From NCBI RefSeq assembly GCF_020379485.1, contig NC_063438.1, positions 5,662,024-5,726,023 on the forward strand: DNA of 64,000 nucleotides, written 5' to 3'. Both the position numbers and the translations under genes were made by a program. This document shows, one piece after another, positions 45,255 through 57,574 of this stretch. The stretch is from Brassica napus. Lineage: Eukaryota > Streptophyta > Magnoliopsida > Brassicales > Brassicaceae. The notes under the pieces are model-generated. The model ran no database searches. It was not told the origin of the DNA and saw nothing but the letters and a program-made list of their open reading frames with translations. Every line of letters begins with the position of its first letter. The stretch's first letter is position 1.

Positions 45255-47997
45255 ATGGCCATGGGGAAGTATTCTCGTGTAGACGGGAAGAAATCATCGA
45301 ACTATGGATTAACCATTACCATTGTTTTGATTGTTTCCCTCTGTTTAGTTGGGACATGGATGTTCACTTCTTCTTGGTCTGCCTCGGATGACTCTGCTGG
45401 CTATTCCTCTACCGATACTTCAAAAGACGTGGACTCTGTTACTAAGAACGTTGCTGAAGAAAAGAAGGAGGAGAACGAGTCTGTGACTGAGAATAGCCAA
45501 GTGAAGACTGATCCTGAAGAAAGCTCTGATGAGAAAGCTGAGGTGGTCGAGGAGAGAAAGGAGAATGATGAGAGCAGTGAAGATGGGGAGAAAGAGAAGA
45601 TTGTGAAAGAAGTAGAATCCGAAAGCGATGAATCAAAGGAGAAGGTTGTGAAAGAAGCAGAATCCGAAAGTGATGAGGCAAAGGAGAAGGAGAAGACTCA
45701 GCTAGAAGAGAGCACAGAGGAAAACAAATCCGAGGATGGTAATAATGGAACCGAAGAGAACGCTAGTGAAACTGAAGAAAGCACGGAGAAGAGCAACAAG
45801 GAAGTCTTTCCAGCTGGTGACCAGGCCGAGATTACAAAAGAGACTACCACTAAAGATGGATCTTGGTCAACACAATTGGTCGAGTCGCAGAACGAGAAGA
45901 AAGCACAAGAGTCTTCTGTACCTAAAGACCAAGATAGTGTCTATGAATGGAAGACGTGCAATGTGACTGCTGGTCCAGACTACATCCCTTGCCTTGACAA
46001 CTTGCAAGTCATCAAAAGGCTTCAGTCTACGATGCATTACGAGCACCGCGAGCGTCATTGCCCTGAGGAGTCTCCACGTTGCCTTGTGTCTCTCCCTGAT
46101 GGGTATAAGCGTTCCATCAAGTGGCCAAACAGCAGAGAAAAGGTGAGACCAAAACTGCTTGTACTCCTTTCAATGCTCAATACATACTGTTCTTATGTTT
46201 GTTTGATTGCAGATCTGGTACAACAATGTTCCCCACACCAAGCTTGCAGCGATCAAGGGACATCAAAACTGGGTGAAGATGAGCGGTGAACATCTCACGT
46301 TCCCTGGTGGCGGTACTCAGTTTGTGAACGGTGCTCTTCACTACATTGATTTCATCCAAGAGGTAACAGTTTATAACTTTCTAGTTACAAGGCATGATGA
46401 ATACTGAAGTGATTGTATTTGTTTGCAGTCGTATCCTGCTATTGCGTGGGGAAACAGAACCCGTGTTATATTAGATGTTGGGTGTGGAGTTGCTAGCTTC
46501 GGGGGTTTCCTTTTCGAGAGAGACGTGCTTGCTTTGTCGTTTGCACCAAAGGATGAGCACGAGGCGCAAGTGCAGTTTGCTCTGGAGCGTGGTATTCCTG
46601 CAATGTTGAATGTTATGGGAACCAAAAGATTACCCTTTCCCGGTTCTGTTTTTGACCTTATCCATTGTGCTCGTTGTAGAGTCCCTTGGCACATTGAAGG
46701 TAAACTCATTGTGTTCGTTTTGTCTTAGTTGTGTTCTAAATGATAACATTGCTTTTGGTTGTTGTTTGAAATGAAGGTGGTAAGCTCCTTTTGGAACTGA
46801 ACCGTGCTTTGAGACCGGGTGGTTTCTTTGTCTGGTCAGCCACTCCAGTGTATAGGAAGAACGAGGAAGATTCTGGTATATGGAAAGGTAGGAAACTTTT
46901 TGATTGCTCTCTACCTCAAAATAGGCTTTTGAAATTTGATTTTAACCTTCTTTGTGTCGTTATAGCAATGTCTGAGCTTACAAAGGCAATGTGTTGGAAA
47001 CTGGTGACAATTAAGAAAGACAAATTGAATGCGGTTGGTGCTGCCATATATCAAAAGCCCACAACAAATGAATGTTACAACAAAAGACCTCAAAATGAGC
47101 CTCCTCTCTGCAAGGATTCCGATGATCAAAACGCAGCTTGGTACTGTGTCCTTACACCTTTCTCAATTCACTAGTAAAGTGAGGCTCACATGTTTGATTT
47201 ACTCTTTAGGAATGTTCCACTTGAGGCATGTATGCATAAAGTGACAGAGGACTCATCAAAGCGAGGAGCATCATGGCCCAACATGTGGCCAGAGAGGCTT
47301 GAGACTGCGCCTGAGTGGTTGGACTCACAGGAAGGTGTTTATGGAAAGCCTGCACCAGAGGATTTCGCAGCGGACCAAGAGAAGTGGAAGACTGTTGTCT
47401 CGAAGTCATACATTGATGGCATGGGGATCGATTGGTCTAACGTGAGGAATGTGATGGACATGAGGGCAGTCTATGGAGGATTCGCTGCTGCTTTGAAGGA
47501 TCTCAAGCTATGGGTGATGAACGTGGTTCCTGTAGACGCTCCTGATACGCTTCCAGTCATATATGAACGTGGTTTGTTTGGAATCTATCATGACTGGTGT
47601 GAATCATTCAACACTTATCCCAGAACTTATGACCTTCTCCATGCTGATCATCTTTTCTCCACCCTGCGGAAGAGGTAGATAATTACATCACCTGTTCTCT
47701 TTTCTTCAGTGCAGAGCTTCATGATCTCTGTGATAAATATAAAACCTTATTCTCCTTTTGTGTTACAGGTGCAAGTTGGAGTCGGTAATGGCTGAAGTGG
47801 ATCGGATTCTGAGACCAGAGGGAACTTTCATCATAAGAGACGACATGGAGACAATAGGGGAGGTTGAGAAGATGGTGAAGTCCATGAAATGGGAGGTGAA
47901 AACTACACAGTCTAAAGACAATGAAGGCTTGCTTTCGATTAAGAAGTCATGGTGGCGTCCTACACAAACTGAGACAATCGAATCGGCCATAGCTTAA
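45255..47997 (+). CDS. PMT25: Golgi pectin methyltransferase (PMT25/PMT26 type, DUF248)
   Basis: Type II Golgi membrane protein of the plant QUA2-like methyltransferase family, thought to methylate cell-wall pectins using S-adenosylmethionine. Exons 45255-46142, 46213-46362, 46429-46699, 46777-46887, 46966-47140, 47210-47674 and 47769-47997 give 762 residues in phase. After a short cytoplasmic tail (MAMGKYSRVDGKKSSNYG) comes one membrane helix, then a ~200-residue acidic Glu/Ser/Lys stem with near-repeats of KVVKEAESESDE. The catalytic part has the SAM motif ILDVGCGVASFGG, then FDLIHCARCRVPWH, ELNRALRPGGFFVWSATPVY and a second methyltransferase-like half with VRNVMDMRAVYGGFAAAL. The long acidic stem is typical of PMT24-26. 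The syntenic A. thaliana gene I recall is At2g34300. Confidence 0.92.
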
Positions 47998-48325
47998 GAC
48001 AAGTCAGAAAAGCCATCACACTTGAGTATAGTTTCATTCATGTTTGGTTTTCTTTCAGGCCTTCAGAAGGCTCTTGCTTATCAAAATTGAATTATTAGTT
48101 TAATATTTGTATCTTTTACGTATACGTAAACTCATGAACACAAAGTTCTTTTGAAATCATTTGCCCTTTTGGAAGCTTGTATACGTCTGAATAGGTTAAA
48201 GGTCGCATGTTTGATTAGTGATGAGCTCTATAATCGTAATGGTAAAACTTTAAGAAAAGATGATGTCGGCCAACAAAACTGTCAGAATCACAAAACATAG
48301 CTCAAGTATGAATCTGAAACAACAG
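47998..48325. other. Convergent spacer
   Basis: 328 bp between the stop codons of the methyltransferase and WDR55 genes. It must hold both 3' UTRs. Nothing else is seen. Confidence 0.5.
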
Positions 48326-50610
48326 CTACATGTCTGCGAAGAAAGCTCTGTTGTCCACTGGATTTGCTTTGCTTTTTGTTTTCCTCTTGCTACCTGTACA
48401 AGAAAACATCGAGATGAGATCATAATCAAGATCCATCTTTAAGAAAATGTTCCAGAAAGTTGGGTAGGTTTCTCTTTATACCTTTGGAAGGCTTGGGATC
48501 ATTGTCAAGGTCCATCCCATCGTTGTCGCTGTCACTGTCATCTGCAGCTCCCGATGCGTTTCCATTAGCACCTTCTATAATCTCTTCTAGATCCCACAGC
48601 TTCATAACCAGGAACACCAACAAAACAAATCAGGGATCTATTTGTGTAACTTGTTTTTAGAGAGGAGAGAGAATAGATACCTTGAGCATACTGTCATGAG
48701 CTGTGCTAGCAAGAAACTTGTTATCATGCGAGAGAGCTACAATAGAGGTTTAACACGAACAAAGTTAGAAACACTCATTCTACACAATGTACAAGAGTTT
48801 ACAAAGATCTGCAAAATGCAAATACCGAGATCTTCAATAGGGAACTCGTGAGACCCAATTGGCTGTATGATTCTGTTGGGCAGTATTCCAACGAGGCTGG
48901 AGAAAGAATGCAAAAAAAAACTTGATTAAACCAAGCAGTGGAGATAAACAGTAAAGAGGCTTTTATGATGGAAGAAGAGTGTTTCTTCTCGTTACCTTAT
49001 TATTCCATTATCACATCCAGTGAAAAGTCTATCCTCATCAAGCTACAACATAAATCAACAAGACTTCACTTAGTCAACAGCCTACTAACGTTATCGTAAC
49101 CATATGCTTGAAAAAAAGAAAAATTTCATCTCACCTTTAATAGGACATCAACTGAATTTGGAGATAGATCAACAAACCGATCGCTGTAGAATGCAAAAAA
49201 AGATTTCAAATACGCAAGTCTAAATACATAATAATTCCAATAAGTAAGACCATTAACATAGTTAGTGTTGGAGATATATGGCTTACCTACAATCTTTGAA
49301 AAATCCCCATGAGTACAACATGAGAATACCATTTTGAGTTCCACAGATAGCTTTACGGCCATTCTGAAATCAATCAGGTAAGAGGGAAACAATAACACAC
49401 ATCAGGTAAGTAGCAACAATGTGGAGACAGAAGGGCTTGAGATGACACATTCTGGTCACAGAATCTGTACCTTCATGATAACAACAGAAAGCAGCTCGTC
49501 TTCAGAAAACTCTGACTGAGCTTGGACTTTATTCGTTCTGAGATTACAGACAGATAGTGTCCCATCTCCACTAAACAGAATCAAAGAAACAAAAGAAAAG
49601 GATGGATAAGAGGAAAAGTCCTCTATGAAAATTCTAAAAGCACTATGTTCATTGAATCAGATGAATACAAAAAATTCAAACCTTGTTGCCACTAGCTTCA
49701 TTGAATCAGATGCAATGGTCATGTCAGAAATGTAATCCTCGTGTACACTGAACTCGTGAGAGCAAGAGCGCTGCCTCGTATCCCAAATCTGAGCAGATGA
49801 AAGCACATTTACTATCATAAAAACAAGAACATAACTCACTCCAAAGGAGTAGCATTAGAGTAAGTTGTATCACAGTTGCGTTAATGATTAAAGACAAAAG
49901 AGAATAATATCTTTGAACAGACCTTAACACATCCTTTATCATCCCCTGAAGCGATGGTTGTCTCAGTAACAGTTATCAAAGTATTAACCGCATCCCTATA
50001 AGACAAATGCGACCAGTTAAAAAGTGTAAATCCAATATAATAATTAAAAAAGGAATAGAATTTACTCGTGAGCATTCTCAAGACGTGCAACACTAGCACC
50101 AGTCTCCACATCAGTAGCTAGAATAGAGCAATCAGCTGAAGCCGTGACGATTCCTAATAAACCCAAAGAAAAGCATTACAACTTAAAAGTTGTTCAGACA
50201 TGAGCTCAAATTAGTGTTGTAAAGCTAAAAGGAACAAACTTTGGCCATCGTCAATGAAGCGAACAGCTCTGCAAGACTCCTTATGGGCACGAACCTTACG
50301 CTCCCTAACACACACAAAAAAAAACGATTTTTAAACGACCCACAAGAAAAAGACACAAACTTTAGAGATTTAAAAGATTGTTTTAGTACCTGACAAGTGA
50401 AGACTCTGTGTCATAACGGTATCTGCAAGAAAAAAGAAAGAAACAGAGTAAGATGTTAACATGATTGGTGCTTGTTTTGTGGAATTGAAAGAGAAGGGTG
50501 GCTTTGGAGAGTTACAGATGCAATTGTCCATCGATGAGACCAGCAGCTACAAGATTCTTCGATGGGTGGAAGTCTATACCGAACGCGTTTGCTCCCAAAT
50601 CGATCTCCAT
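48326..50610 (-). CDS. WDR55: WD40 protein WDR55
   Basis: Seven-bladed WD40 propeller protein. In A. thaliana, WDR55 binds DDB1A and is needed for gametophyte and embryo development. Fourteen exons, minus strand: 50610-50516, 50422-50390, 50304-50240, 50153-50066, 49995-49923, 49788-49682, 49570-49471, 49363-49287, 49183-49135, 49042-48996, 48896-48826, 48736-48681, 48599-48482 and 48393-48326. Every join keeps phase and gives 348 residues, close to the A. thaliana length. The start MEIDLGANAFGIDFHPS matches the family. Later come HEDYISDMTIASDS, an acidic run DDSDSDNDGMDLDND and a basic tail GSKRKTKSKAN ending FFADM. An unspliced read of exon 13 would end in a false tail, so exon 14 is needed. 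Confidence 0.95.
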
Positions 50611-50719
50611 CACCACAGTGTCGAGAGAAGTCACCGAATCAAGCCGTCGTGTCGATTTTGAGTAAGGTTTATTTAGGGTTTTTACTTATTTTATTAATTT
50701 TCTCCGAAATTAGAAAAAG

Positions 50720-51000
50720 GCAAAACTTTGAAACGCTGCCGTTTTGTCAGATTTTCAGAATTTAGGAAAAAAAAGGAAACAATGAAACGCCGCCGTTTTA
50801 TCAGATTTTCAGAATTTAGGAAAAAAAAAAAGAAAACAACGAAACGCAGTCGTTTTATCTAATTTTCAGAACATGGAAAAAAGGAAAACAATGAAACGCG
50901 GCCGTTTTAATCAGATTTTCAGAATTAAGGAAAAAAAAAGGAAAACAATGAAACGGCCACCGTTTTAATTAGATTTTCCGATTCGGGAAAAAAGGAAAAC
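50720..51000. repeat. ~55-bp tandem array with palindromic cores between two divergent genes
   Basis: Five imperfect direct units of 52-57 bp, each with a core of the form AAACGNNGNCGTTTT (starting about 50731, 50785, 50842, 50894 and 50951) followed by ATCAGATTTTCAGAAT and an A-rich run. It lies in the 534-bp gap between the WDR55 start and the IWS1-like start, so it may sit in a shared promoter. The core resembles the AAAACGACGTCGTTTT palindrome of the MULE at 32404. Confidence 0.85.
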
Positions 51001-51030
51001 TTGGACCTCACGGAGTTTGACTAGTATCTC

Positions 51031-51039
51031 TATATAATA
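51031..51039 (+). promoter_or_regulatory. TATA box of the IWS1-like gene
   Basis: TATATAATA lies 106 bp before the ATG, after the tandem array. Confidence 0.55.
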
Positions 51040-51144
51040 AGCAAGTCAAGTGGTCTTCAACCAAACATTCTGAAAACAAACAAAACACAGAGAACATAGA
51101 GATAACGATTTAGAGAAGAGAAAGAAAAAACACACAAAGAAAGA

Positions 51145-52317
51145 ATGAGTCAAGAACGTATTGCAGAAACTAGGGTTAGGGCTCGTTCCGTCGACAACAC
51201 GGAAGAGGTTCTTGATGATCTTGCGGAGGAACCTAGGGCTAGTCCTATCGACGACAAAGTAGGGAAGAAGAGACAGAGGAATCAAAAAGACGAGTCTCGA
51301 CCTAACAAGAAGAAGAAGAAGCAAGACTCGGTTCGTGCAGAGATCGAAGAGATGTGGGATTCACTCACGAACACCAACACTCCAAACCCTAACCCTACTA
51401 AGGCTGTTATCGATCGCGCCAAGAGAAAGGAAGACAACGACGAGATAGCCAAACTCTTCCAAGTGAGAAAACGCAAGTCCGTGTGGCAGAAAACGAAAGC
51501 CGAGATCGCGTTGCAAGTCGAACAAGTCATGGCCAATCTCGAGCTCGCGGTAGAGGACGACGTGGAGCTCAACAAGCAAGGCCAACCCGCGACCAACAAG
51601 CTCACCAAGCTCCCTATCCTCGTCGGGGCTCTCTCCAAGAAACACCTCCAAGCCGCGTTCTTGGACCACGGGGTGCTCAGCCTCCTCAAGAACTGGCTCG
51701 AGCCTCTTCCGGACGGTAGCTTGCCGAACACGAACGTCCGCACCTCTGTTTTACAGATTCTCGACGATTTAAGCATCATTCTAGGGAAAGGAGAGGGGTG
51801 CAGGAGGGAGCAGCTGGTTAAGAGCGGTCTCGCTAAGGTTGTGATGTTCTTGTCGAGGACGGACGAGGAGACTAGGGGTAACAGGAGGCTTGCTAACGAC
51901 TTGGTTAACAAATGGGGGCATATGATTTACGATAGGAGCACGAGGTTCGAGGACATGTTGAGCCAAGAGGAGAGGGAAGAGCAAGAGGAGGTGCTTTCGA
52001 GAAGAGAGAAGAAGAAGAAAGCTCGGGAAGTGAGAGTTGGAGGGTTTGATGAGGATGTGGACTTCTCTGTGGAAGAGAAACCAAAGGTGCCAGGTGGTAG
52101 AGTGGTGACGGTGGTGCCGACGGCGACGGCGGTGGAGTTTGTGCTACGTCCTAGACCGAAAGTTGACGAGAGGCTCAAGGCTCGTGCGAAGATGCACCTT
52201 GCTGGCGGAAGGTATGAAAATTTGATGAAGAGAGTGAAGGAGAGGAAGGCGGTTAGGGAACAATCTATGCATGCCTTGAAGCTTAGTGTTGACGGTCACA
52301 GCAAGCCTAAGTACTAG
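51145..52317 (+). CDS. IWS1/SPN1-like transcription elongation factor, intronless
   Basis: Single-exon 390-residue protein with a TFIIS N-terminal-type (LW/TND) helical bundle at about residues 130-265, including NKLTKLPILVGALSKKHLQA, FLDHGVLSLLKNWLEPLPDG and KWGHMIYDRSTRFEDM. IWS1 proteins work with SPT6 on elongating RNA polymerase II, and A. thaliana IWS1 also acts in brassinosteroid and nitrate responses. The N terminus is acidic/basic with a KKKKK nuclear signal at about residues 55-59. The C terminus has basic helices and ends HSKPKY. I recall two A. thaliana members (At1g32130 and At4g19000), neither near WDR55. This copy may therefore be a lineage-specific transposed or retroposed gene. 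The frame is intact. Confidence 0.88.
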   Translation: MSQERIAETRVRARSVDNTEEVLDDLAEEPRASPIDDKVGKKRQRNQKDESRPNKKKKKQDSVRAEIEEMWDSLTNTNTPNPNPTKAVIDRAKRKEDNDEIAKLFQVRKRKSVWQKTKAEIALQVEQVMANLELAVEDDVELNKQGQPATNKLTKLPILVGALSKKHLQAAFLDHGVLSLLKNWLEPLPDGSLPNTNVRTSVLQILDDLSIILGKGEGCRREQLVKSGLAKVVMFLSRTDEETRGNRRLANDLVNKWGHMIYDRSTRFEDMLSQEEREEQEEVLSRREKKKKAREVRVGGFDEDVDFSVEEKPKVPGGRVVTVVPTATAVEFVLRPRPKVDERLKARAKMHLAGGRYENLMKRVKERKAVREQSMHALKLSVDGHSKPKY

Positions 52318-52985
52318 TAGATATTGTTACTAGTTGTGTCTAGTGATTAAGATAAAGAGAGATTAAACTGACTATGTAGAACTCCTAAAGTGTTATTATA
52401 CAATGAATATATAAAGACTCTTTTTGCTTGTGAAATATATGTGCGGTGACAAATCAAACAACTCCTAACTCTGGACATAGGGCTGAAAGACAGAACAGGT
52501 GCTTCTTTAAACATACAAATGTCATATGGTCTATGTTATGCATTTTAAGATTAAAAATGATCCTACAAAAAAAGAGCCGTGAAGATAACTGCTGTTAGGA
52601 AAACATTAGGAAATGAGATTACTCTCTGGATCCCAATGCCAAAATTTACAACATGGGGGGAGAGAACTGCTATTAGCTCCTTTGCTCAGATTGCAAAACC
52701 ATCAGCTGTTAAAGACTGTAGGTTCAGGTTTTTTACATTGGCAACAAGGAAGTTAGTTGCTTTGAATTCAAATATGTAAAAATTTTATTTGGTCACAAGT
52801 GAAATTACTAGAAACATTAGAAAAGCATATAATTTGTATTACAAGGAAAACTACAAGCGAAAATTTTGTTTAAACAACAAAAAAAAGTCTAAGCTCTTCT
52901 CAAACTGTGTTCAACCCTTTTGAAGTTGCCACAGTAGCTAACGTGCCTTCTCTGCTTTGAAACTGCGTACAACTTTTACGCTAAC
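52318..52985. other. Convergent spacer
   Basis: 3' UTRs of the IWS1-like gene and SEC61. An open frame at 52579-52779 has no recognisable product. Nothing else is seen. Confidence 0.45.
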
Positions 52986-54839
52986 TTAGAACCCGAAGAA
53001 GCCGAGTTCACTTGCTTTTTCCTTCTCAAAGGTCTCGAAATACTGATATATGATTGTGACCGCCAAGAGAATTCCAGTCCCGGACCCAATGGCTCCCATG
53101 AAATCAGCAAGAACGGTCAATGCACCGATACACACTCCTCCGAAAGCTGCTGCTGTTGGGATATACCTGTTCAGCTCCTTCTGTAAGTTTGACTCTCTGT
53201 GTCCCGGCATCACCATTTGTTGTTCCTGTCACGCACGGAGTTTCCAAATATCAAACACCCAACCCACCATGTATGCAAACTCAGTTTATATGTATATTGA
53301 GCTGTTATGATTGTTATTACCTTGAGCTGCTTAGCTACGTCCCTAGCAGAAGATCCGGAGACTTCAATCCATGTCTTTGAGAAAAGAGCACAAGCGGTGA
53401 GCATGAAGACAATGTAGAACAGTGCATGGAAAGGGTGAGCTGCCATGTCCGAGAAGCTGCAATCATATAGCAACATTTATTCACCGAATCTATTTGGTGG
53501 ATATATCAATTTGATGGATTAAAACAAATACTGAAAGAGACTTTGCATTACCTTGCTGGAGCTGTGATGAGGTAAGCTAGACCACTAACTGGAATAGACT
53601 GCCCACTGTACTCAGATTCTTTCCACTGTCCCAAAAGGTTTACAAAGAAATTTCCACTAAACTTCCTGTAAAGGAGCTGTTGACACCACAAGAGAGATCC
53701 AACGTCAGCATTATGTTATTGTGGAGATAATCCACTGTAAGAATATGTGTATACCTGAGAGATGAAGTAAAGGTTTGATACGAGAGCAGATTGTAGGATG
53801 ATGGGCATGTTAGAGGTGTAGAACAGCTTGATTGGGTAAGAGCCCTGTTGCCCACGGGCGTTCTTTGATCTCACAGGCAAAACCACACGGAACCCTTGGA
53901 AGTAGATGACAATCAGGAAGATCAAGACCGTGGCAAGCAAGTTGGTAACATTCGGAAGGTTTTGCCGGTAGAACGCTTGGCGCAGAGCAGCAACCTTGTT
54001 GGACTTAGTTATCAGCATATGGAATAATGCGATAACAGCACCTTCAAACTCAGCTCCACGGCCAGTGTTGATTGTAGTTGGGCTAAACGCCTTCCAGATA
54101 ATGCTCTCACTGCGTAACATCAACTTCAATTCCTAAGTATTCTATTTTACCAGAAATGATCCTGTGAAAGGAAGTGCTCGGTCTTACCAGATGTTGGTGG
54201 CAATGAAAAGAGAGATTCCTGAGCCGAGACCGTATCCCTTCTGAAGAAGCTCGTCAAGGCAGATAACAATGATTCCAGCAAAGAAAAGCTGGAGGATGAT
54301 GAGAATAGCGTTACCAACACCAAGCTGACCAACGGGTCCATACATTCCAGAAAGAACATACGCAACAGCTTCACCGATGGCAATCAGAATACCAAGAAGC
54401 TTCTGAGCACCATTCCTAACAAAGCAAAGTCCAACACACAGACTAAGAACTCACTCACACGGCCACACAGCTCAAACAACAACAAGACTACTTACAAGAG
54501 GGCACGATCCTCGCGCACATTGTTGTCAACTTCAATAATCTTGGAACCTGCCAAAAGCTGCATCACGAGTCCAGAGGTAACGATAGGAGTGATACCAAGC
54601 TCCATGACAGTCCCACGGTTGGAGGCAAGAATGACACGCATCCAGTAGAAAGGATCGGCACCCGTAGTTGAATGAATACCGTAGAGAGGAAGCTGACTGC
54701 AGACAAGGAAGATGAAGAGAGAGATGACAGTGTAGATAACCTTCTCTCTGAAAGGCACCTTCCTGTCTGCACTCTGCACCTCTGGAAGAAAAGCCAAGAA
54801 TGGCCTCACCAAATGCAATACTCTAAATCCTCCTCCCAT
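52986..54839 (-). CDS. SEC61A: Sec61 translocon alpha subunit
   Basis: Pore-forming subunit of the ER Sec61 channel (SecY family), which moves secretory and membrane proteins across or into the ER membrane with Sec61 beta and gamma. Exons 54839-54496, 54415-54188, 54109-53755, 53676-53552, 53456-53321 and 53225-52986 join in phase and give 475 residues, the usual length, with ten membrane helices. The conserved start [20 protein letters not shown] is followed by the plug region [18 protein letters not shown]. The later [20 protein letters not shown] loop contains the conserved ribosome-contact arginines. The C terminus is [10 protein letters not shown]. No defect is seen. The syntenic A. thaliana gene I recall is At2g34250. 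Confidence 0.97.
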
Positions 54840-54868
54840 TGTCTCAAAGCTAATCCAAAGTTTCTTAT

Positions 54869-55311
54869 CTGCTTCAAAAAAATAATATGAAAACCAACAC
54901 AAAATGCACCAAAGTTACAACCTTTACATGAAAAAAAAATTCTCAAAACTGATTCATTCAACCAAAAAAACAAACACCACACAGTTTCTAATAAGGAGAT
55001 CAATCTAGCTCTCAGAGCAACCCGAGAACAACAAAAAAGAATGAAACTTTACTTGACTATAGAGGAGCTAAGGAATATACAATCTAATCTAAAAACCAGA
55101 TCTATCAAATCAATTCGATACACATCTATGCTACCGAGAACATTCAAAAACAGATCTAAAAACAACGATCAACACAGATCTAACTCATGCCCACCCACCC
55201 AATTTGTTCTCACGATTGGGAGAATACAAACAGAGATCGGAAGAGATTAATAGTAAGGAGAGAAGCTAGCAACTTTAGATCTAATGAATAGAGAAGAGAA
55301 AGACGGATCAC
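54869..55311 (-). other. 5' UTR intron of SEC61A
   Basis: On the minus strand, a GGAGAG|GTGATC donor at 55311 and a TTGAAGCAG acceptor ending at 54869, 29 bases before the ATG. A leader intron is inferred from these signals. Confidence 0.55.
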
Positions 55312-57574
55312 CTCTCCGGCTATACACACGGCGGAGAAAGAGCGAGCTTGATGGTTAAAGAGAGACGAAGGTCACACTTGTAATTAAATTCATTTCAGAT
55401 TTTTATTTATTTATTTTATTTATGGATAAATGCTAAATCGTGGCGATGTGAGAGAAATATGCTCGACACGGTAGTATAACCAATCCCTGCTTGCCATGTC
55501 AGCTTTAGTTTTTTTTTTAATTAGATTGGGCCGATCATTTTTGTTTTGTAAGGCTATTAGAATGGGCTTTAGATTTGTAGTTAAAAAAAAATATTGTCTA
55601 CCTTTTCGTTAAGGATTTATTTGCTAAATAACCAAAAAAAAAAGTGAAATTAGATTTTTAGAAAGAGTAGAAAGAGATAGGAAGAGAAAGTAGGAGAGAT
55701 TGGGTGTTTTTAGTTAGTTAGTGAATTTTGTTTTTTTTTTGTGTTTACTGGGTGCAATTTTCCTTTTATCAATCCAAAACTGTAGTTTAGATTTCTTGAA
55801 ACGAAAATAGAATTATTATTTTTTAATTCAAACCCCGGATATGGAAACCTTTAAACCTTAACCATTAGAAGGGTGCTTCCACAAATAGAATTATTATGCT
55901 GGGAGTATTAACTTAACAACAATAATAATTAGGTGCTTTAAAGAGAAATTTAATCTACAATTTCTAATAGATTTTTGTAATTTTACACTAAAAAAATACA
56001 AATAAAAAGTAGTGGGTTCATTGCTCTCTACATCCCCCCTCCCTTTGTATATAAATTTTGCATGAAAAGTGTAAAATAAAATGAGATCATGTGCTAAGAT
56101 TTTGTGTGCTACCTCGAAAGAAGTCTTCTAATTTTGGAGATTCATAATACCCAACTGATGGAGTGACATGAGAAGATGAATGTCAGCAGTGGTCTTGTTT
56201 TTTCTTGTATGTCTCTTTTTTCTTCCAAATGTGATAGATCATGAGAATGTCACCCCCATTCATGATGAAGTCTAACCGGTTGATTTTTTTTGTGATGAAG
56301 GGCGCCAAGTTGTTACATAAATCAGCTCCAAATCCTTAACCTATGATCCATACAACCAAACATATGTTCTCTATTAGACTATCTCCAATAATCCCAAAAC
56401 ATCCAAAAGAAGATAATGTTTTTCCAGTAGTGCATCATTTAAAGGAATGAATAAGATAACTGTGTTCATTTATTTTTCTCTGTTTCATTTACTTATCTCA
56501 TTCACTTTTTGTTTCATCCATACTTTCATTCTTAGCAGTAGAGCTATTGTAAAAGATCGAGGAGTCGAAAAAAAAAGGATCAAAATCTATTATATAAGTA
56601 TTTTTTAACATTTTAAACTTGGTGAAAAGAAAAAGAATATCATTTTGACCAAAGAATATCATATTCACCTCACGAATCTTTGGTTATTAGAACAACAAAT
56701 ACTAGAATAGCAGAATTTGTTGACAAGCAAGCAGAGCATGATTTTGCATTTTAATTCTAATAAAATGGGAAAGTAACAGCAGCAGACCTCAGATATAACA
56801 GAAGAAAAGAAAACAAAAAAAAGTTCTCGAGGGAGACCACTATGCATTTGACTTTTTATGGTCAACTAGAGGATCAACCACCACATAACTGAGAAAAGGT
56901 AATGCGTAAGTGTTTGACAAAAAAGAACATGAACGTGTATAAGTCAAACTTGATCAAGAAAAAAACTACTTTTGCTGGCGTTAAGATCTTATTTTTATCC
57001 GTAACAAAAATACAAACGTAGCGTAATGATACATGACTAAAGTTAGCAATTAAAAGACCTCAAATGGATTGTTTTGAAAGCATCACACTGCGATGTCAAA
57101 AAAAAAAAGAAAGCATCACACTGAAATGAACCGCCAATTCTGATTATTTTCAAAAAAATGTACTAGTTTACATGTGCATCTAATAGAAAAAACTAATATT
57201 ACATGTTTGTAGTTTTGGACTAATTGATTAATCATGTGTTTCCACTTCGAATTTTCTGGTATTAAAAAAGAGCAATAGAAAAAACTTTTAAAACAAATCT
57301 TGATGATTGATGCCCTCTAATGTTACATGGCCTTTGTATAGCCCGATCGGTGTTTATAATTAACTCCTCCATTGTGTTTTATGTAAGCTTGTATTTGCTA
57401 AAGACAGGTATACTGTTTTATTCCACATTGGACCTTGTAAATTATTTCTATGTATAGAAATAGACTTCTCTAACTAGATACTTGCGGTTCAGTAGTTTTG
57501 GAGTGCATTGGTGAAATGTGACAACAACAACAACGATCTTAATTTGAAGAAGAAAACACACAAATCATAGGAAA
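55312..57574. other. Long spacer between SEC61A and the peptide gene
   Basis: AT-rich, and no gene or clear element is found. A short repeated 'aaagcatcacactg' motif is at about 57080 and 57110. Confidence 0.4.

Noticed and set aside
50461..50765. Plus-strand open frames near the WDR55 start
   Set aside because: They are antisense to WDR55 exon 1 and its leader; the minus-strand model keeps phase over 14 exons.
51361..51911. Minus-strand open frames inside the IWS1-like gene
   Set aside because: Long antisense frames are a by-product of the GC-richer coding exon; the plus strand encodes the recognisable domain.
52579..52779. 66-residue plus-strand frame after the IWS1-like gene
   Set aside because: No signal, domain or promoter that I can support; it lies in the convergent 3' region.
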